From Ophiosphaerella korrae (Eukaryota > Ascomycota > Dothideomycetes > Pleosporales > Phaeosphaeriaceae), in assembly GCA_028456385.1 (NCBI GenBank), contig JALNQF010000006.1, positions 434,001-498,000 on the forward strand: a DNA stretch of 64,000 nucleotides. Reading direction: 5' to 3'. Positions 1 to 11,954 of the stretch are shown in pieces (position 1 is the stretch's first letter; each line of letters opens with the position of its first letter). The notes beneath the pieces are model-generated. The model did not search any database. It worked only from the letters and a program-made list of their open reading frames with translations, and was not told where the DNA came from. The position numbers and the translations under genes were made by a program.

Positions 1-226
1 TGTTTATCTGCGCTTTTGCGAGAAAGACTGGGGTGCTGAAGATACCACAACAGGCAAGGCCACTGAACGTGGCGGCCCTGGTTCTCGATGTGTCAATATT
101 TCTAACCATTTCCTTGAAATAGAAAGGCTGTCCCTATCATAGATCTAGGTCGATAACGATTTCTGCACTCAAACAAAACAATAGGTTTCCAGGCAAGATA
201 CCCCCTAACTGAACACCTAGCAATGA
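1..226. other. Intergenic / 3' flank of TAF12
   Basis: I see no convincing gene here. It is probably the 3' untranslated region of the minus-strand TAF12 gene and spacer beyond it. Confidence 0.4.
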
Positions 227-2219
227 TTAAAAATCGGCCTTCCCACCCATGACCTTTGCCGCATTGACAGCCTTCATCTTGTCTACCCATCCAGCCGCAG
301 GCACGACTTTTCGTACGGTCCTGACCTCGTCAGAAGCATAGCCGGGTATACGAATATTATAATTGCGCTCAAGGATAAGTTGGATGTCGCGAATATCAAG
401 TTGCGGGGACTCGCGGAGCTTGCTTAGTTTGCATGCGCTGCTGATGACGTTGTCGACGAAGTCGTCAGCTAGTTGCAGGACGGCCTGAAGGACAAATGAT
501 TAGTATGTGACATATAATTTATATGATGACGAGAGGTGAGAGTAATGGCATGGGCGCATTCATTAGACTTACTTCTTCGACCTCAGATGTCAATGCTTCT
601 TCTGAGCCTCCAGTGACTTGACGTACGAGCTCGTCGAGCTTTCGCTTGCTGAGTACGCGGTCACCCTCACCTTCAAGCTGGAATGGAGGAGGTCGTGGAA
701 TCACTGGTTGCCCCATGGGTCCTGGCGCACCATTAGTGGGTCCACTCATTGTGGGGCGCGCTTGTCCCATGTGTACGGGTGTAGGTAGAGCAACGTTGAG
801 GTGGCGTGGAATTGGCATCTTGGGGTTGTTGAGTTGCTCGCGCTCCCGACTTCCAAAGTTCCCTTGGCCGCCCTGCTGCAAAGGCGTATTTGTGCGTTGT
901 GGATCTGTGTATGAAAGATTTGCGGCGCTGACAGCGGCTTGGTGAGAGAGGGGATATGGAGGGCCGCCGGGCGCGTTCGACGTGGCTGACTGTGGGTGAG
1001 GTGAATTACTATTCTGGTGCTGAATATTATTGGCTTGGTGTGGGTTGATTTGCGGTCGGTTTTGCTGCAAGTGAGGTTGTTGGAACTGCTGCGCTTGATT
1101 TGGTGGCATCGACTGTGAATGAGGTGCAGGTGGTGGGCGACCTTGCTGTTGCTGCAGTGCATGCGACGCTTGCATGTTTTGCGGAGGTTGCTGCTGATTT
1201 CCTTGCAAATTGAATTGTGCGGTAGGTTGTGGTTGCGGCACTTGTCCACCCTCAACCTTTATCTGTGGCTCCTCTTTCACCTGAGGCTGCGCAGGGATAT
1301 TGCCCTGTGAGGGCTGCCTTTGTGATTGTTGATGTGCCTGCGGCTGCTGAGCTGACTGTTGCGTTTGATCTTGCGATTGGGATTGTTTTCGACTCCTTTC
1401 CTCCCGCCACTGTTTCTGCATCAATCTAAATTTTTCGAGTTGGTCCTTGAACTGAGCGTATTCTTTCTCAATACGCTGCCTCATGGCAATCATTTCCTGG
1501 GGAATGTCGTTCCCAGCTTTTTGGCGTTCGCCTATTTCAGCCATCAGTTTATTTCTGGCTGCGGTGCAGGTCGACTGTTTGGCAAGCATGTTGAGGTATC
1601 CAGTCCTGTACTCCTTTATTTTTGCGTCGCCTTCTGGTGTTCCCGGGGCGGGCCCATTCACTGGGATCTGGATGGGAAACTCCTGGACATGCTTGATGAT
1701 GGCAGGGTCGACACCGTGTAATGGATTCATAGCAGCAGGCCGAGAATTAGCAGAACCTCCAGCCTGTTGTTGTTGTGGTTGTTGCTGCTGCTGCTGAGGT
1801 TGATTTTGGGCTTGGGGTTGAGATTGTTGTGGTGCTTGGGGCTGCTGGGCAGGAGCACCTTGTGATTGTTCCTGTTTGACCTGGCCCTGATTCTGCTGTG
1901 GTGCCTGGTTGCCTTGACTTGACTGGCCTGGATGCCCCTGCTGCTGCTGCTGCTGCTGCTGCTTCAGCTTTGCGCGGTACTGTCGCTCGCGATATATAAA
2001 CTTCTGCGACCATTCTGTGAGCTTCTGACGGGCGTTGGTGTGTTCGGGGGTGCCCGGGGCATGTTCCTGGGTCATGTTCCAGAAGTTCATCATGATGAGG
2101 CGGTATTTCTGTTTCTCGTCGTCGGGAAGACACTGAAGTTTGAGCATGTCATCAGCTCTCAGTAGCTGTTGCTGGGGCTGCTGGCCGCCAGCAGCCTGCT
2201 GAGGCTGTGAGTCGGCCAT
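227..2219 (-). CDS. TAF12: TFIID/SAGA subunit 12 (TAF12), glutamine-rich
   Basis: Subunit shared by the general transcription factor TFIID and the SAGA coactivator; in this family the histone fold pairs with TAF4 or Ada1. There are two exons, 573-2219 and 227-484, with an 88-bp intron (donor GTAAGT, acceptor CTTCAG), giving about 634 aa. The N-terminal ~500 residues are low complexity, rich in Q, P and N, with polyQ runs. The C-terminal histone fold begins at [11 protein letters not shown] and crosses the intron as [17 protein letters not shown], continues through [17 protein letters not shown] and ends MGGKADF. The start is the first ATG, after which MADSQPQQ leads straight into the Q-rich domain. 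It is convergent with nothing inside the window. Large open frames on the other strand across the polyQ tracts are shadows. The identification rests on the histone fold and is firm; the Q-rich part is less conserved. Confidence 0.93.
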
Positions 2220-2575
2220 GTCTGGAGAGATGTGTGGAACTTCAAGTAGGCGAAACTACAGAAGATGGCTGCGTATGACGGAGCAAATACCAGTGCCTAT
2301 ATTATGTGTGGGATGGTTTTGTCCTGCAATCGAAGGTGCGAGCTATGGGTGGGGCGAATTATGTTTGTGACAGTTGGAGAAGGAGTGCGAAGCCTGGCGC
2401 AACGAGCCCTGGTGCTCTGAGACCTGTCTTGGCTCGCGACGCGGCTGGCCTGCACGTGCAACCCGTTGTCAACTCTCTCACCATCAAGTGCCGCCAATAT
2501 CATTTGGGCCTTCCCACCCTATGGATATTATTAAATCATTAACACAACTCGATTTAGATGTTATACATTCCGCTG

Positions 2576-4065
2576 CTACGGTTGTTTACTCTTCGCCAGG
2601 GCTCGCTCTCGGGCATTTCGAACCTCCCACTCAAACTCCTTCAGCGCCCTCATCTCACTGCCCACAAACAAGAGACCTATCAGACCGTCAATGACACCCA
2701 CACTGAATCCCAATGTGCTCAGAAACATTAGAATGAATGAAACATAATTGTGCGGCGACCACCAAACGCCAACCAAGCATCCAATGGCCATAGAAAGTTG
2801 AAAGAAAAAGTGACCTATCCGTAACTTGCGTTGTACCCGTTCTCGAACCTGGTATTTGAGTGCGGTGGCAAGAATCTCATCGTACGTCTCCACGGGCAAG
2901 TACTGCTGAGGTAAGGCCGATGGTAGAAGCCGGGCATCTGATGGTGCAGCCGGGTTGCGTGTCAATGTTGCTTCAACCGAGAAATGATCACTGAGCGAGC
3001 AGTGTAGTGTTGGATGCCTCATAGTCATACCGACATTGGCAGCCTCAAGGCTCCACTCAGGGGCATCCTTGCCAGTGTCTGGGTCCCGGTGGTGGGCGCT
3101 GCTGAAAAAAATGTAGTCGAGCCGCTTTGCCTTTGGGTCCTGGACGGCAGGATCAATCTGCACGTTCTCGCCTTTTTCCAGACGCTTCTTGTGCGCTTTA
3201 TTCCACCTCCACGAGTTCAGCTCACTGTCACACGTGGCCCCGTTCGTTGTGAGGTTGAAGCTCGCCGTGGGTATTGGAACACCACGAAGCTGCTCGACCT
3301 TGTCCCGGGCGGCCCCAATAGAGGACTCGGGATGCAGTACGCGCCATACGTCTCGGACGGGTGAATGGGTTTCTATGATTCGATGCGCCAGTGAAAGGGG
3401 TATCATGTTGAAGTCACCCAACCCAATCACCAGATGACCTCGTTCGGCGGCGGCGCGCATCAGTTTTGCGATCTCCCATGCTTGCGCTGTTCGGTGGCAT
3501 ATATAGGAGTCATGCGGCTCGCTTTCGTATGGCGCGTGAAGCTACTCGGATGTTAGTTGGCCGTGATGATGGAAAGACCATGAGGTAGCCATACATGTGT
3601 GCAAAACACCTCGGCGATATCCATTCGGCCTGGCCCCATTCGTATCCTCGCACAGGCAACGCCCTTGCCAACAAACCAGTCCCCACGGTAAAAAGCAGCA
3701 GGCCGTCCGTTCAATGGGTAGCGGACCATGTTGCTCTCTTCAATGGGCCATGCTGACAGAATTGCCAGACCGCCACCGAAGCAGCCACTGTGGTAGAATT
3801 TTCCATATGGCAAGATATGGTTTGTCTTCTCTCGTATAGCATTGTAGTCCTGCTGCGTCCAGCATTCTTGCAAGCCGACAATGTGTGGCCGGGGGTCCGC
3901 AGCAGCAATCTGATTTCCTATCTCCGTAAGGCGTTCGTTGCGCAGCTTTGATATGAACTTCAGGCCCCAGCAATTGAGAGAAAGGAGCCTCAAACTGGAG
4001 GGGGGGTTGGTCGAAGCCATTATGAAGAAGCTGCGACTGCTTGCAAGGCACACCAGCGGGTTCAC
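2576..4065 (-). CDS. ISC1: Inositol phosphosphingolipid phospholipase C (neutral sphingomyelinase family)
   Basis: Hydrolyses complex sphingolipids to ceramide, at ER and mitochondrial membranes in yeast. Two exons, 3595-4065 and 2576-3541, are joined across a 53-bp intron so that FCTH continues as LHAPYES. The endonuclease/exonuclease/phosphatase fold is visible: LSLNCWGLKF near the N-terminus, VGLQECW with the metal-binding Glu, GLGDFNM, and SDHFSVE with the catalytic His. Two hydrophobic membrane segments follow near the C-terminus (around HFFFQLSMAIGCLVGVWW and the next stretch), as in yeast Isc1. Length is about 478 aa from the first ATG, or 463 aa from the second in-frame Met at 4020, whose MASTNPPSS context looks at least as plausible. 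It is divergent from the WD40 gene, with a short shared promoter. Confidence 0.93.
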
Positions 4066-4091
4066 TGCGATGATGCAACCAGGATGAAGAG

Positions 4092-4128
4092 ATAGGATCA
4101 GGGATCAGGGATCAGGGATCAGGAATCA
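4092..4128. repeat. Short tandem repeat (GGATCAG)n in a divergent promoter
   Basis: Four to five near-identical 7-bp units based on GGATCAG lie between the start codons of ISC1 (minus) and the WD40 gene (plus). Confidence 0.8.
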
Positions 4129-4205
4129 CAGGCGTCACCGCCTACGCGCGCACTGGCAGTATCTCAACATTGTCGATGCGTCGCGTTTGCCCGCCCTACA
4201 CCAAC

Positions 4206-5453
4206 ATGGACGACACATACCGAATCGCAGAACGGCCGGCGCGCCGCTACAGCAGAGAGGACAGCGAAGACAACCGACGGTACCGAGAACGACGCTATTC
4301 GCACTCTTCGCCGCGCTCAACATCTCCTTCACCATCACCAGCCTCACGACGGCGCTCGCGCTCGCCCAACTCGACGCCCCCGCCTCGTAAACTGCCCCAG
4401 CTGCACTACCAGCCGACCCTGCTATTGCGCGGCCACAAGAAGCCGATATCCGTGGTTAGGTTCTCTCCCGATGGACGCTACATTGCCTCGGGCTCCAGCG
4501 ACTGCAGCATCAAGATCTGGAACGCCTCAACTGGCAGTCTCGAACATACACTTGAGGGCCACCTCGCCGGCATCTCGGCCCTGACATGGGCGCCCGACAG
4601 CAAGATCGTCGCTTCGGGCAGCGACGACAAGAGCATCCGGCTCTGGGACACCCAGCGTGGGCTCGCGCACCCGACCCCGCTCCTGGGCCACCACAACTAT
4701 GTCTACAGTCTATGCTTCAGCCCAAAGGGCAACATGCTTGTCAGCGGCTCCTATGATGAGGCCGTCTTCCTGTGGGATGTGCGCGCTGCTCGCGTCATGC
4801 GCTCTCTGCCTGCCCATTCTGATCCTGTGTCGTCTGTCGACTTTGTGCGCGACGGCACCCTGATCGTATCCTGCAGTCACGACGGTCTGATCCGCGTCTG
4901 GGACACGGCGACAGGTCAGTGCCTGCGCACCATCGTGCATGAAGACAACGCCCCCGTCACATGTGTGCGCTTCTCACCAAATGGTAAATACATCTTGGCC
5001 TGGACCTTGGATTCTTGTATTCGCCTGTGGAATTACATCGAGGGCAAGGGCAAGTGCGTTAAGACTTACCAGGGCCATGTAAACAAAGCGATTAGCTTGA
5101 GTGGCGCCTTTGGCACCTATGGGTCTGAGAAGGTGGGGCCCGACCAGTTTGCTTTTATTGCGAGCGGAAGTGAGGACGGCAGTGTGGTGCTTTGGGATGT
5201 GAGCTCCAAGAATGTGCTGCAGAGGCTGGAGGGCCATGGGGATACCGTCATGTCGGTTGATACCCATCCGACCGAGAAGCTGATAGTGAGTGCTGGCTTG
5301 GATCGCACGATCAGGCTATGGAAAGCTGTTGATGTGCCGGCATGGACCCAAGTCAATGAGAATGCAGATGACGATGGGGCCATTTCAAACCTGGTCGAGA
5401 CGAACGGGTACAACGCGGATATCTTGCCGCCCACTCCTTTCGCCGAGACCTGA
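4206..5453 (+). CDS. SWD3: WD40 repeat protein, WDR5/Swd3-like COMPASS subunit
   Basis: Probable WDR5/Swd3 subunit of the Set1/COMPASS histone H3K4 methyltransferase. It is a single exon of about 415 aa. An N-terminal ~60-residue arginine/serine-rich tail is followed by seven WD40 repeats, beginning with LLLRGHKKPISVVRFSPDG and each closing with motifs such as SIKIWN, SIRLWD, VFLWD, LIRVWD, CIRLWN, VVLWD and TIRLWK. The repeat order and the HEDNAPVTCVRFSPNGKYIL segment are typical of WDR5. I chose the ATG at 4206 (MDDTYRIAE); an in-frame ATG at 4170 would add 12 residues. The RS-like tail is longer than in yeast Swd3 but usual in filamentous fungi. Other seven-bladed WD40 proteins are possible but less likely. 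Confidence 0.88.
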   Translation: MDDTYRIAERPARRYSREDSEDNRRYRERRYSHSSPRSTSPSPSPASRRRSRSPNSTPPPRKLPQLHYQPTLLLRGHKKPISVVRFSPDGRYIASGSSDCSIKIWNASTGSLEHTLEGHLAGISALTWAPDSKIVASGSDDKSIRLWDTQRGLAHPTPLLGHHNYVYSLCFSPKGNMLVSGSYDEAVFLWDVRAARVMRSLPAHSDPVSSVDFVRDGTLIVSCSHDGLIRVWDTATGQCLRTIVHEDNAPVTCVRFSPNGKYILAWTLDSCIRLWNYIEGKGKCVKTYQGHVNKAISLSGAFGTYGSEKVGPDQFAFIASGSEDGSVVLWDVSSKNVLQRLEGHGDTVMSVDTHPTEKLIVSAGLDRTIRLWKAVDVPAWTQVNENADDDGAISNLVETNGYNADILPPTPFAET

Positions 5454-6088
5454 GCCACCTACAGAAATTGTTGTCCGCCATGCGCCATAGAGGATTGGAG
5501 TTTGTGTATACTCAAAAGCGCGCTTCCCTAGCTTGGAAAATGCCATCCATGACTTTATCATTCTGGGCTACATGTGGTCAGTATCAAATCATTCTTTTGT
5601 CTTTCAGCCCACTGATCAGCAACGATCGCGCAAAGATCAAGTAAAACGACTCTATTACTCATATTTCCGTTACCAAGGCCCACTAAGCAGGCCCCGGCTT
5701 GTACTGCTAGCGTACATTCAACTATATCATATTTGAATTAGAGGATGGTAGAAGTAGGGCTTGTCGATTGTCAAACTCGGCACGTTAACTCTCCAGACAC
5801 TCCTGCTCAGTTATCAGGTAATGATCCACCGCTCAAGTAGCTATTCATGAGCAATCATTATAATAAATAAGGCGAGGCATGTTGATCTCCAGCGTACTGC
5901 CCTGTCAGAAGAGAAGCCAAACGCGCTCATCGCTGCGGTCATTGTGCGTGGGAATGTTGCCTTGTAGGATTACATACGTATAAAGCAAATGTCAAGATCC
6001 ACTCATCACGAACTTTCAAATTTTTGTGGCATAGACTCTCTTTCTGGATATTAGAATATCTTGTTTAGCTAGGCGAGAAATCTAGCTT
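5454..6088. other. Intergenic, convergent 3' flanks
   Basis: AT-richer spacer between the plus-strand WD40 gene and the minus-strand permease. I see no gene or clear repeat. Confidence 0.6.
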
Positions 6089-8330
6089 CTAAAGTACATA
6101 GCGGAAGTCTTTGTTATCGAATTCAGTAAGGTCTCGCATTCCTGCTTCATTACTAGCCTCCTTATTCGGCATACCGTATGTCTTGTTACGATGTTGGTTT
6201 ACTAGGAACATATATACTATTCAAGCAGTGTTAGTAACAAATCATTTCTGTAAGTTTCAGAGCTGGCGGAAATACCTAAGAGACCAAGATGACAGACACA
6301 CTTGATAAGGTATCCCACGAGCAGACCGATAGTAGCGCCTTCATATGCAGGCGCTTGTGACGGCTTGACGACAAAAGGCCCCGCAAAATTACCCCAACAG
6401 TAAGCAGTACTATACATGAGTCAGTCGTCATGACACAAGGCCAAGTAGCTAGAGGCAGCTGGTCAGAAATTACTTACAAAACAAGGGCACTAGCAAGAGA
6501 TCGATGCGTGTAACCGGCCATGTTGGATGAGATTGTAGTTAGAGCCACAGTGAAGCCGACAGATTGAGCATTCACCAGCCAGAAGCATACAAGCCTCCCC
6601 CATGTATTTGAGCGTGGGAGATACGCCATACAAGCCGCCGCAACAGTGCAGAGAATATTTGCTACGGTAGCTGTAAGGAGACGAGCTGGAGTATGGTCAG
6701 TGAGTAATCCCAGAGTAAGGATCTGCGTCGCCGCTCACAGTTGGGGACATTCAAGATGATCGTTCCGCTGATTAGCAAAGCAACAATCTGTACCGCATCG
6801 CCAACTGATTTAAGTTGGGTTGTCATAGTGGTACTGAAGCCCATATCACGTATAATGATCGTCGAGAAAGAGTTGACAACGCCATTTGGTATAGCCCTAT
6901 TAGTGAATCTGTCAGTAGAGTTCGGAATATAGATGAATTGACTTACGCGGCAAATACGCTAGTGAAAATCAATATCGTCTTGGGATCGAGGAAACCCAAT
7001 TCAACCTGTCGCTTATCAAAAGATTTATTTTTAATTCCAGTCTCGTTCGATGCAACTCTTTTGACGGCAATCAGTCGCTCGCGATGAGAGAGAAACCTAG
7101 CATTCGAAGGCGAGTCAGGCAGTAAAATCCATATGATAATAGCCCAGAGGCAGGTCGCACCGCCAAGCTATTCGAAATCATGTTAATATATGCTGTTCAG
7201 AATATACTCATTGCCGCTTACAATGTAGAAGATCAACTCCCATCGTTCAGGTTTGAGATCTGCAGGAAGTTTGGAGACGCCCATAGAGATGTATGATCCG
7301 ACCTAGTTTGGGCAGTCAGAACCCAAGAACTTAAATACTGGGAATACCAAATCACTAACTATACCGCCCCATCCAAGTGAGGAGCTAGAATGGTCATTAT
7401 CGAATGGTAGTCCGGTCGCTCATAAAACTTACTACCAGATGCATTGGCGAAGAGGTATCTCGCGTCTCGTATACCAGAAACCGGTCATGAGAGTCAATCC
7501 ACTATCAGAAAATTAACAAGGCTTGTGGATGTTTTGAATTGGTGGCTTTCTTACGGGGTCACAGCAGCCTCAAAAATACCCATGATAACTTTTGAATTTG
7601 TTAGCATTTTCCATCTTTAACACATAGTCCTTATAGGCCATAATTAGAATAGTTTTAGGCTTACATCTCACTCCCACTATGGGCTGTTAGCTAGAACACA
7701 TGTATTTGAATGTGGATGTTACTTACGAGCACTTGGATAGTCCCGACACTGAGTCATGATGATCACCATCAAACCCCAAAAGAAGATACTAATAGCCATA
7801 ACCTTCTGGGCTTGATATCTTCCAATCAGCCATCCGCAAGGATATTGACCAAAGAAGTAGCCTGCATAAACCACTACGCAGGGATGTCAGATAGTGCATA
7901 GGATAAATGAATATTTCCATTAATGATGACTGAAGAAACGGTGACGTACTTGCAGAGAGATAGTTGAATTGTTGTCCTTTGAGGCCCACGGCCTTTTGGT
8001 AACCGAACAGGTTGGCGTAGTTCAGTGAAGTCTTGTCCATGAACTGCAACGCCTGGGTAATGAGGAACATAGGTAGAATGGTGAGGTCTAGTTTCCATCG
8101 AAGTCTCTTCATCTATGTACCCGAATACGTGTCAGTAATGCATCAATCCCACAAATTTTCCACTAAAGCAGAGTGGTACAGACCTCTGCCTCAGAGATAT
8201 CAAGGTCGCGGGCCTCAATGTACTCCTTGTAGCCGATTGCATTGTCTTGTTGTACTGCGTCTATCGATTGGCTGTGTTCCCTATCGATGTCGTCGGCGAT
8301 CAAGGCTGCCGATTTTTCGATGTCAACCAT
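6089..8330 (-). CDS. MFS permease, anion:cation symporter (Dal5/Tna1-like) family
   Basis: Plasma-membrane uptake permease of the ACS family, whose members carry allantoate, nicotinate, pantothenate and other organic acids. I reconstructed 13 exons: 8184-8330, 7950-8112, 7727-7873, 7665-7676, 7555-7588, 7433-7501, 7360-7384, 7222-7302, 6947-7167, 6739-6896, 6478-6685, 6276-6409, 6089-6216. All joins stay in frame and give 508 aa, the usual length. Family signatures: LDLTILPMFLITQALQFMDK in TM1, GYFFGQYPCGWLIGRY in TM2, RFIMGIFEAAVTPG, then TGFWYTRREIPLRQCIWYSS, the central loop AVKRVASNETGIKN, and the C-terminal EAGMRDLTEFDNKDFRY. Exon 4 is only 12 nt. It is divergent from the hydrolase gene and probably belongs to the 6-15 kb cluster. 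The substrate cannot be told from sequence. Confidence 0.93.
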
Positions 8331-8859
8331 TTTCGTCTTGTTTTAATTTCCGATATTCAATGGTGTTCGGGGCTGGTCAAGGCGAAGGAACCTTGGGATT
8401 ACACACTTGCTGTAAACGCAACTATAAAAACGACAAGGGTCGAATTTCATGGTTTTGAAACAGAAACTCACGAAGAGATTATATCTGTGTTTCCCCACGC
8501 CAGAGTACTTGCATACGCTAGCATGAGATGGGACCCCATTGCGGAGGCAACATGGAATTATGGGCTAAGCGGCACCGAAAATAGGCGCCACGGATAATGC
8601 CCGCGGGCAGTCGGCGACACTTCCACTGCACCCATCACTAACTCAAACGGATTGAGATCAGAAACCCAAAGTATTGGAGCATTTTTGAGATCACATGTAC
8701 ATTGATGCTGGCTATTAGCCAAAATTGTCTATTCTTTTAAGAAACCATTATCTGTGTATATTCTTATACTGCCCAGCATTTACAACCTTTGCATTCTTTC
8801 GCTCATTTTGAAGTCACTTCACCGCGCATCCGACTTAGCATAGTCTTGTATAGTTTATC
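8331..8859. promoter_or_regulatory. Divergent promoter region, permease / hydrolase
   Basis: 529 bp between two divergent start codons; it must hold both promoters. I could not assign a specific zinc-cluster binding site. Confidence 0.5.
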
Positions 8860-9894
8860 ATGGGGCAATGGATTTCGATTGTCACTTCGCCGTCAAAGAA
8901 AACATCCAATGACTATCTTGCACAACCAAGCGGCGCATGTTGTCTTAAGGGTACTCTGCACAAAGGCGAAGCGCGTGGTCAATGGGAGACGATTGCCGAT
9001 GTTCAAACTTACATTACCACTCCGCCGCAAGCCAAAGCCAACGGCCATGTGCTTCTCTATTTCCCCGACGTTTGGGGCATGTTTCCAAATGGTCTTCTTG
9101 TCATGGACGCCTTTGCGGACGCTGGATACCTTGTTCTTGGATTAGATTATTTCCATGGTGTAAGAACCCCATATGTCACTCTTCGGTCACATTCGCCTCA
9201 GTGTTCGCTGTGGAACTCTCTTCATATAGATGGCTGACTAGGTCTAGGATCCTGTATGGAAGCATCGCAAGAACCGTCACGACAATGAAACTGACCCCGA
9301 TTTCGACTATGAGGCTTGGAAACGCAAGCATACCGCTTTTGCTGACGAGGCAGTTCCTAGATGGGTTGAAGCAGTAAAGAAAAATTACAAAGATAGTAGG
9401 ACTAAATTTGTCTGTGTTGGTTATTGCTTTGGGGCACCATACGTCTGTTCCGAGCTAGCAAAGAGCACAGTTACTGCCGGAGCCTTCGCTCATCCAGCTT
9501 TTCTCAAAGAGCATCATTTTAGAGATATCAAGAGTACGTTTTCAGTCTCTTCACGCTGAAAAAGGGTTCCAACTGATGATCCTATGTAGAGCCACTGTTT
9601 CTTTCATGTTCTGAAGTTGATCATACATTCGATTCAAATTCAAGGAGGCGAGCATTGGACATACTTCAAGATGGAAAGAAGACTTTCCATTATCAGCTTT
9701 TTAGCGGCGTCGAGCATGGCTTTGCTTTGCGGGGTGATCCCAATGACCCATACCAGCGTAAGTAAAACCCAGATATCGAATCTCAAAAGCTCTTGGCTAG
9801 ATTTCGCTAACCATTGCTTGTGTATGAAGGCTGGGTGAAGGAGCAAAGTCTGTCAGGTATTGTAAATTGGTTTGAGTACTGGTTATCTCAGTGA
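8860..9894 (+). CDS. Dienelactone hydrolase family protein
   Basis: Alpha/beta hydrolase of the DLH family; characterised members open dienelactone or related lactone rings, but the fungal branch is broad. Four exons, 8860-9159, 9248-9533, 9590-9757 and 9830-9894, give 272 aa, the normal DLH length. The catalytic triad is complete: Cys in GYCFGAP, Asp in SEVDHTFD and His in GVEHGFALRG. The N-terminal half has the typical LLYFPDVWGMFPNG and DYFHGDPVW. A C-terminal WVKEQSLSGIVNWFEYWL completes the fold. No signal peptide is evident, so it is likely cytosolic. It is divergent from the permease and followed by the SDR on the same strand, consistent with lactone or aromatic breakdown; the true substrate is unknown. 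Confidence 0.93.
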
Positions 9895-10506
9895 TACTTA
9901 CAAACCTCACTCGGTGAGCTTGACACTATCCTTAGCTAATTACATGAGTAGTGTCGTCAATTTGGAATGTAGTATATATTCTTTTTAACCACTTTAAATC
10001 AGCTCCTTCATGAGTTATTAAAATGCCATGGAGAGTTCCACCATACACTACTTCTTGACTATAACCTACAACTAAATGATCATTAAAATACCTCCTTCAA
10101 CCAACCAACGTCCTAATACCGCAATAAGTAGTAAAGGTTCAAATAGCAATTGTTATTTTAGAAAAGTTTGGCATGAAATTGAGAATGAGTAATCCTGCAT
10201 TGATGTTACTACTACTATCACTATGATGATGTGATGCGAAGATAAACTCTATCCATGGACATCCGGGAATTATAGTGGCCTAACACCCTCGGTGTTTCGC
10301 CGTGGATCAAGACCGAAGTTGCGACTTTGCCACTACGGTCAATTGCCGTGAATAACATCATGTACCCGCCGAAGACAGTATTCAAATGCGTTGCTAGGTA
10401 TAACCGTTGCCTTATGGGAGCTATCCTGAACAATTATTTGTTCTGTCATTCTACTCCTATCATCGAAGCTAACCTTGGAATCCAATTTATCCCATAATTC
10501 GTGTCA
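9895..10506. other. Intergenic between hydrolase and dehydrogenase
   Basis: 612 bp with the 3' end of the hydrolase and the promoter of the SDR. A 70-codon minus-strand open frame (10221-10433) matches nothing I recognise and is probably chance. Confidence 0.5.
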
Positions 10507-11709
10507 ATGCCACCCCAACGTGCACTGGACTTTACGGGAGATGTCGCAATTGTGACAGGCGCTGGGTCGCGTATGAACGGTGAGCTATGCCTTGTAATAT
10601 TGCCTGGCGATTATATCTCTGACTGTTAGCTGGCTAGGTGAGATTGGAAACGGACGTGCTGCCGCGATATTGCTTGCTCGGCATGGGGCCGCAGTCGCCT
10701 TAGCCGATTTTAATGTAGAATGGGCTCAAGAGACAAAACGCATGATAGATGAAGAAGGTGGTATTTCGCAAGTTATACAAGCCGATGTTACTAGCGAAGC
10801 GTCATGCAAGGAAGCCGTTGAGAAAACCGTAACTCTATTTGGAGCCGTCCACATCCTAGTTAATATTGGTAAGTATTGAGCCGTTTCTTCTTGCATGTCG
10901 ATTCTTAACTATACTATATTGGCTGACTTGTAAAACAGTTGGTGTCGGAGGCGCTATTGGCGATGCCACTACAATAAATCTAGATGCTTGGGAGCGAGAC
11001 TTCCGCATCAATGTAACAAGCATGGTCATGATGAGCCGATTTGCGATACCCGAGATGAGGAAGCAGGGACGTGGCTCAATCATCAACATGTCATCTGTCA
11101 GTGGCTGTAGGTACTCTTTTAGTTGTGCTTTTCATACAACGTTCTAAAGGATAAGAGAGAAGTTGGACTATGGTGGCTCTATACTAACAATATACCTAGT
11201 ACTGGGGGGTAACCCCAGCTTATTGTACCCGACTACCAAAGGAGCTATTATACAGATGACTCGTGCTATGGCTGCGCAGCATGGAAAGGAAAATATCAGA
11301 GTAAATTGCGTGGCACCTGGGATGGTCTACACTCCCATGACTCGTGGGCGTGGCATGACTGATGAGATGAGACAAGCGAGGATCAACCAAAATCTGATGA
11401 AGAAAGAGGGGACTGGGTGGGATGTTGGCTATGGTATGTTTCTTTCCTCTCTTTAGTGCTTACCCTTCGATTAAATCGATTCTATCGTCCATTTACTAAA
11501 GCATACCGAAAGCTATCCTGTTCCTTGCAAGCAAAGAGGCCGGATGGATTACTGGTCTTATCATGCCAGTAGATGGAGGCGTAAGTCACCCAATAATATT
11601 GAGGAAGCGATGCTAATGATCCTGGAATTAGACTACTGCAGGCAAAGCAGATAGACCAGCTCTGAAAGCCGATACGCTTGCACAAGAGAATACAGGAGTG
11701 GCCAATTAA
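10507..11709 (+). CDS. Short-chain dehydrogenase/reductase
   Basis: Classical SDR oxidoreductase. Six exons (10507-10579, 10638-10868, 10939-11106, 11200-11433, 11513-11580, 11632-11709) give 283 aa. The Rossmann fold shows TGAGSRMNGEIGNGRA (the TGxxxGxG element with an insertion), an acidic ALADFN after beta-2 that favours NAD(H), and the LVNI segment where NNAG normally lies. The catalytic set is INMSSVSG (Ser) and YPTTKGA (Tyr and Lys), followed by NIRVNCVAPGMVYTPM. The C-terminus has LIMPVDGG. The LVNI segment departs from the usual NNAG motif but keeps one Asn. The gene sits between the hydrolase and the zinc-cluster regulator, so a step in the same catabolic route is inferred. The substrate is unknown. 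Confidence 0.92.
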
Positions 11710-11954
11710 TTTCCTTGTCAAAATAGGACAGCTATTCAGATATAGGTTCAATAGAATGCCTACTCTTAATAAAGCTAAGTAAGTAGGTTATTTGGGTCTA
11801 TAGGTTTGGGTAGAGGAATGCATATTCACCGAAGATAAACAACAGAGTTATTATAGTCACAAAGGCGCTGAGGGAAGATCTGAATATCATGATTTTTAAA
11901 TATCAGCCCAGCGTAACAATTGCGATACCTAACGAGGGCACCAAACGAATCATT

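Noticed and set aside
646..2165. Several long open frames opposite and within TAF12
   Set aside because: They run through the polyQ-encoding CAG/CTG repeats and give Leu, Ala, Ser or Thr homopolymers: shadows of the real frame.
10221..10433. 70-codon minus-strand open frame between hydrolase and SDR
   Set aside because: No motif, no intron evidence and no family I recognise.
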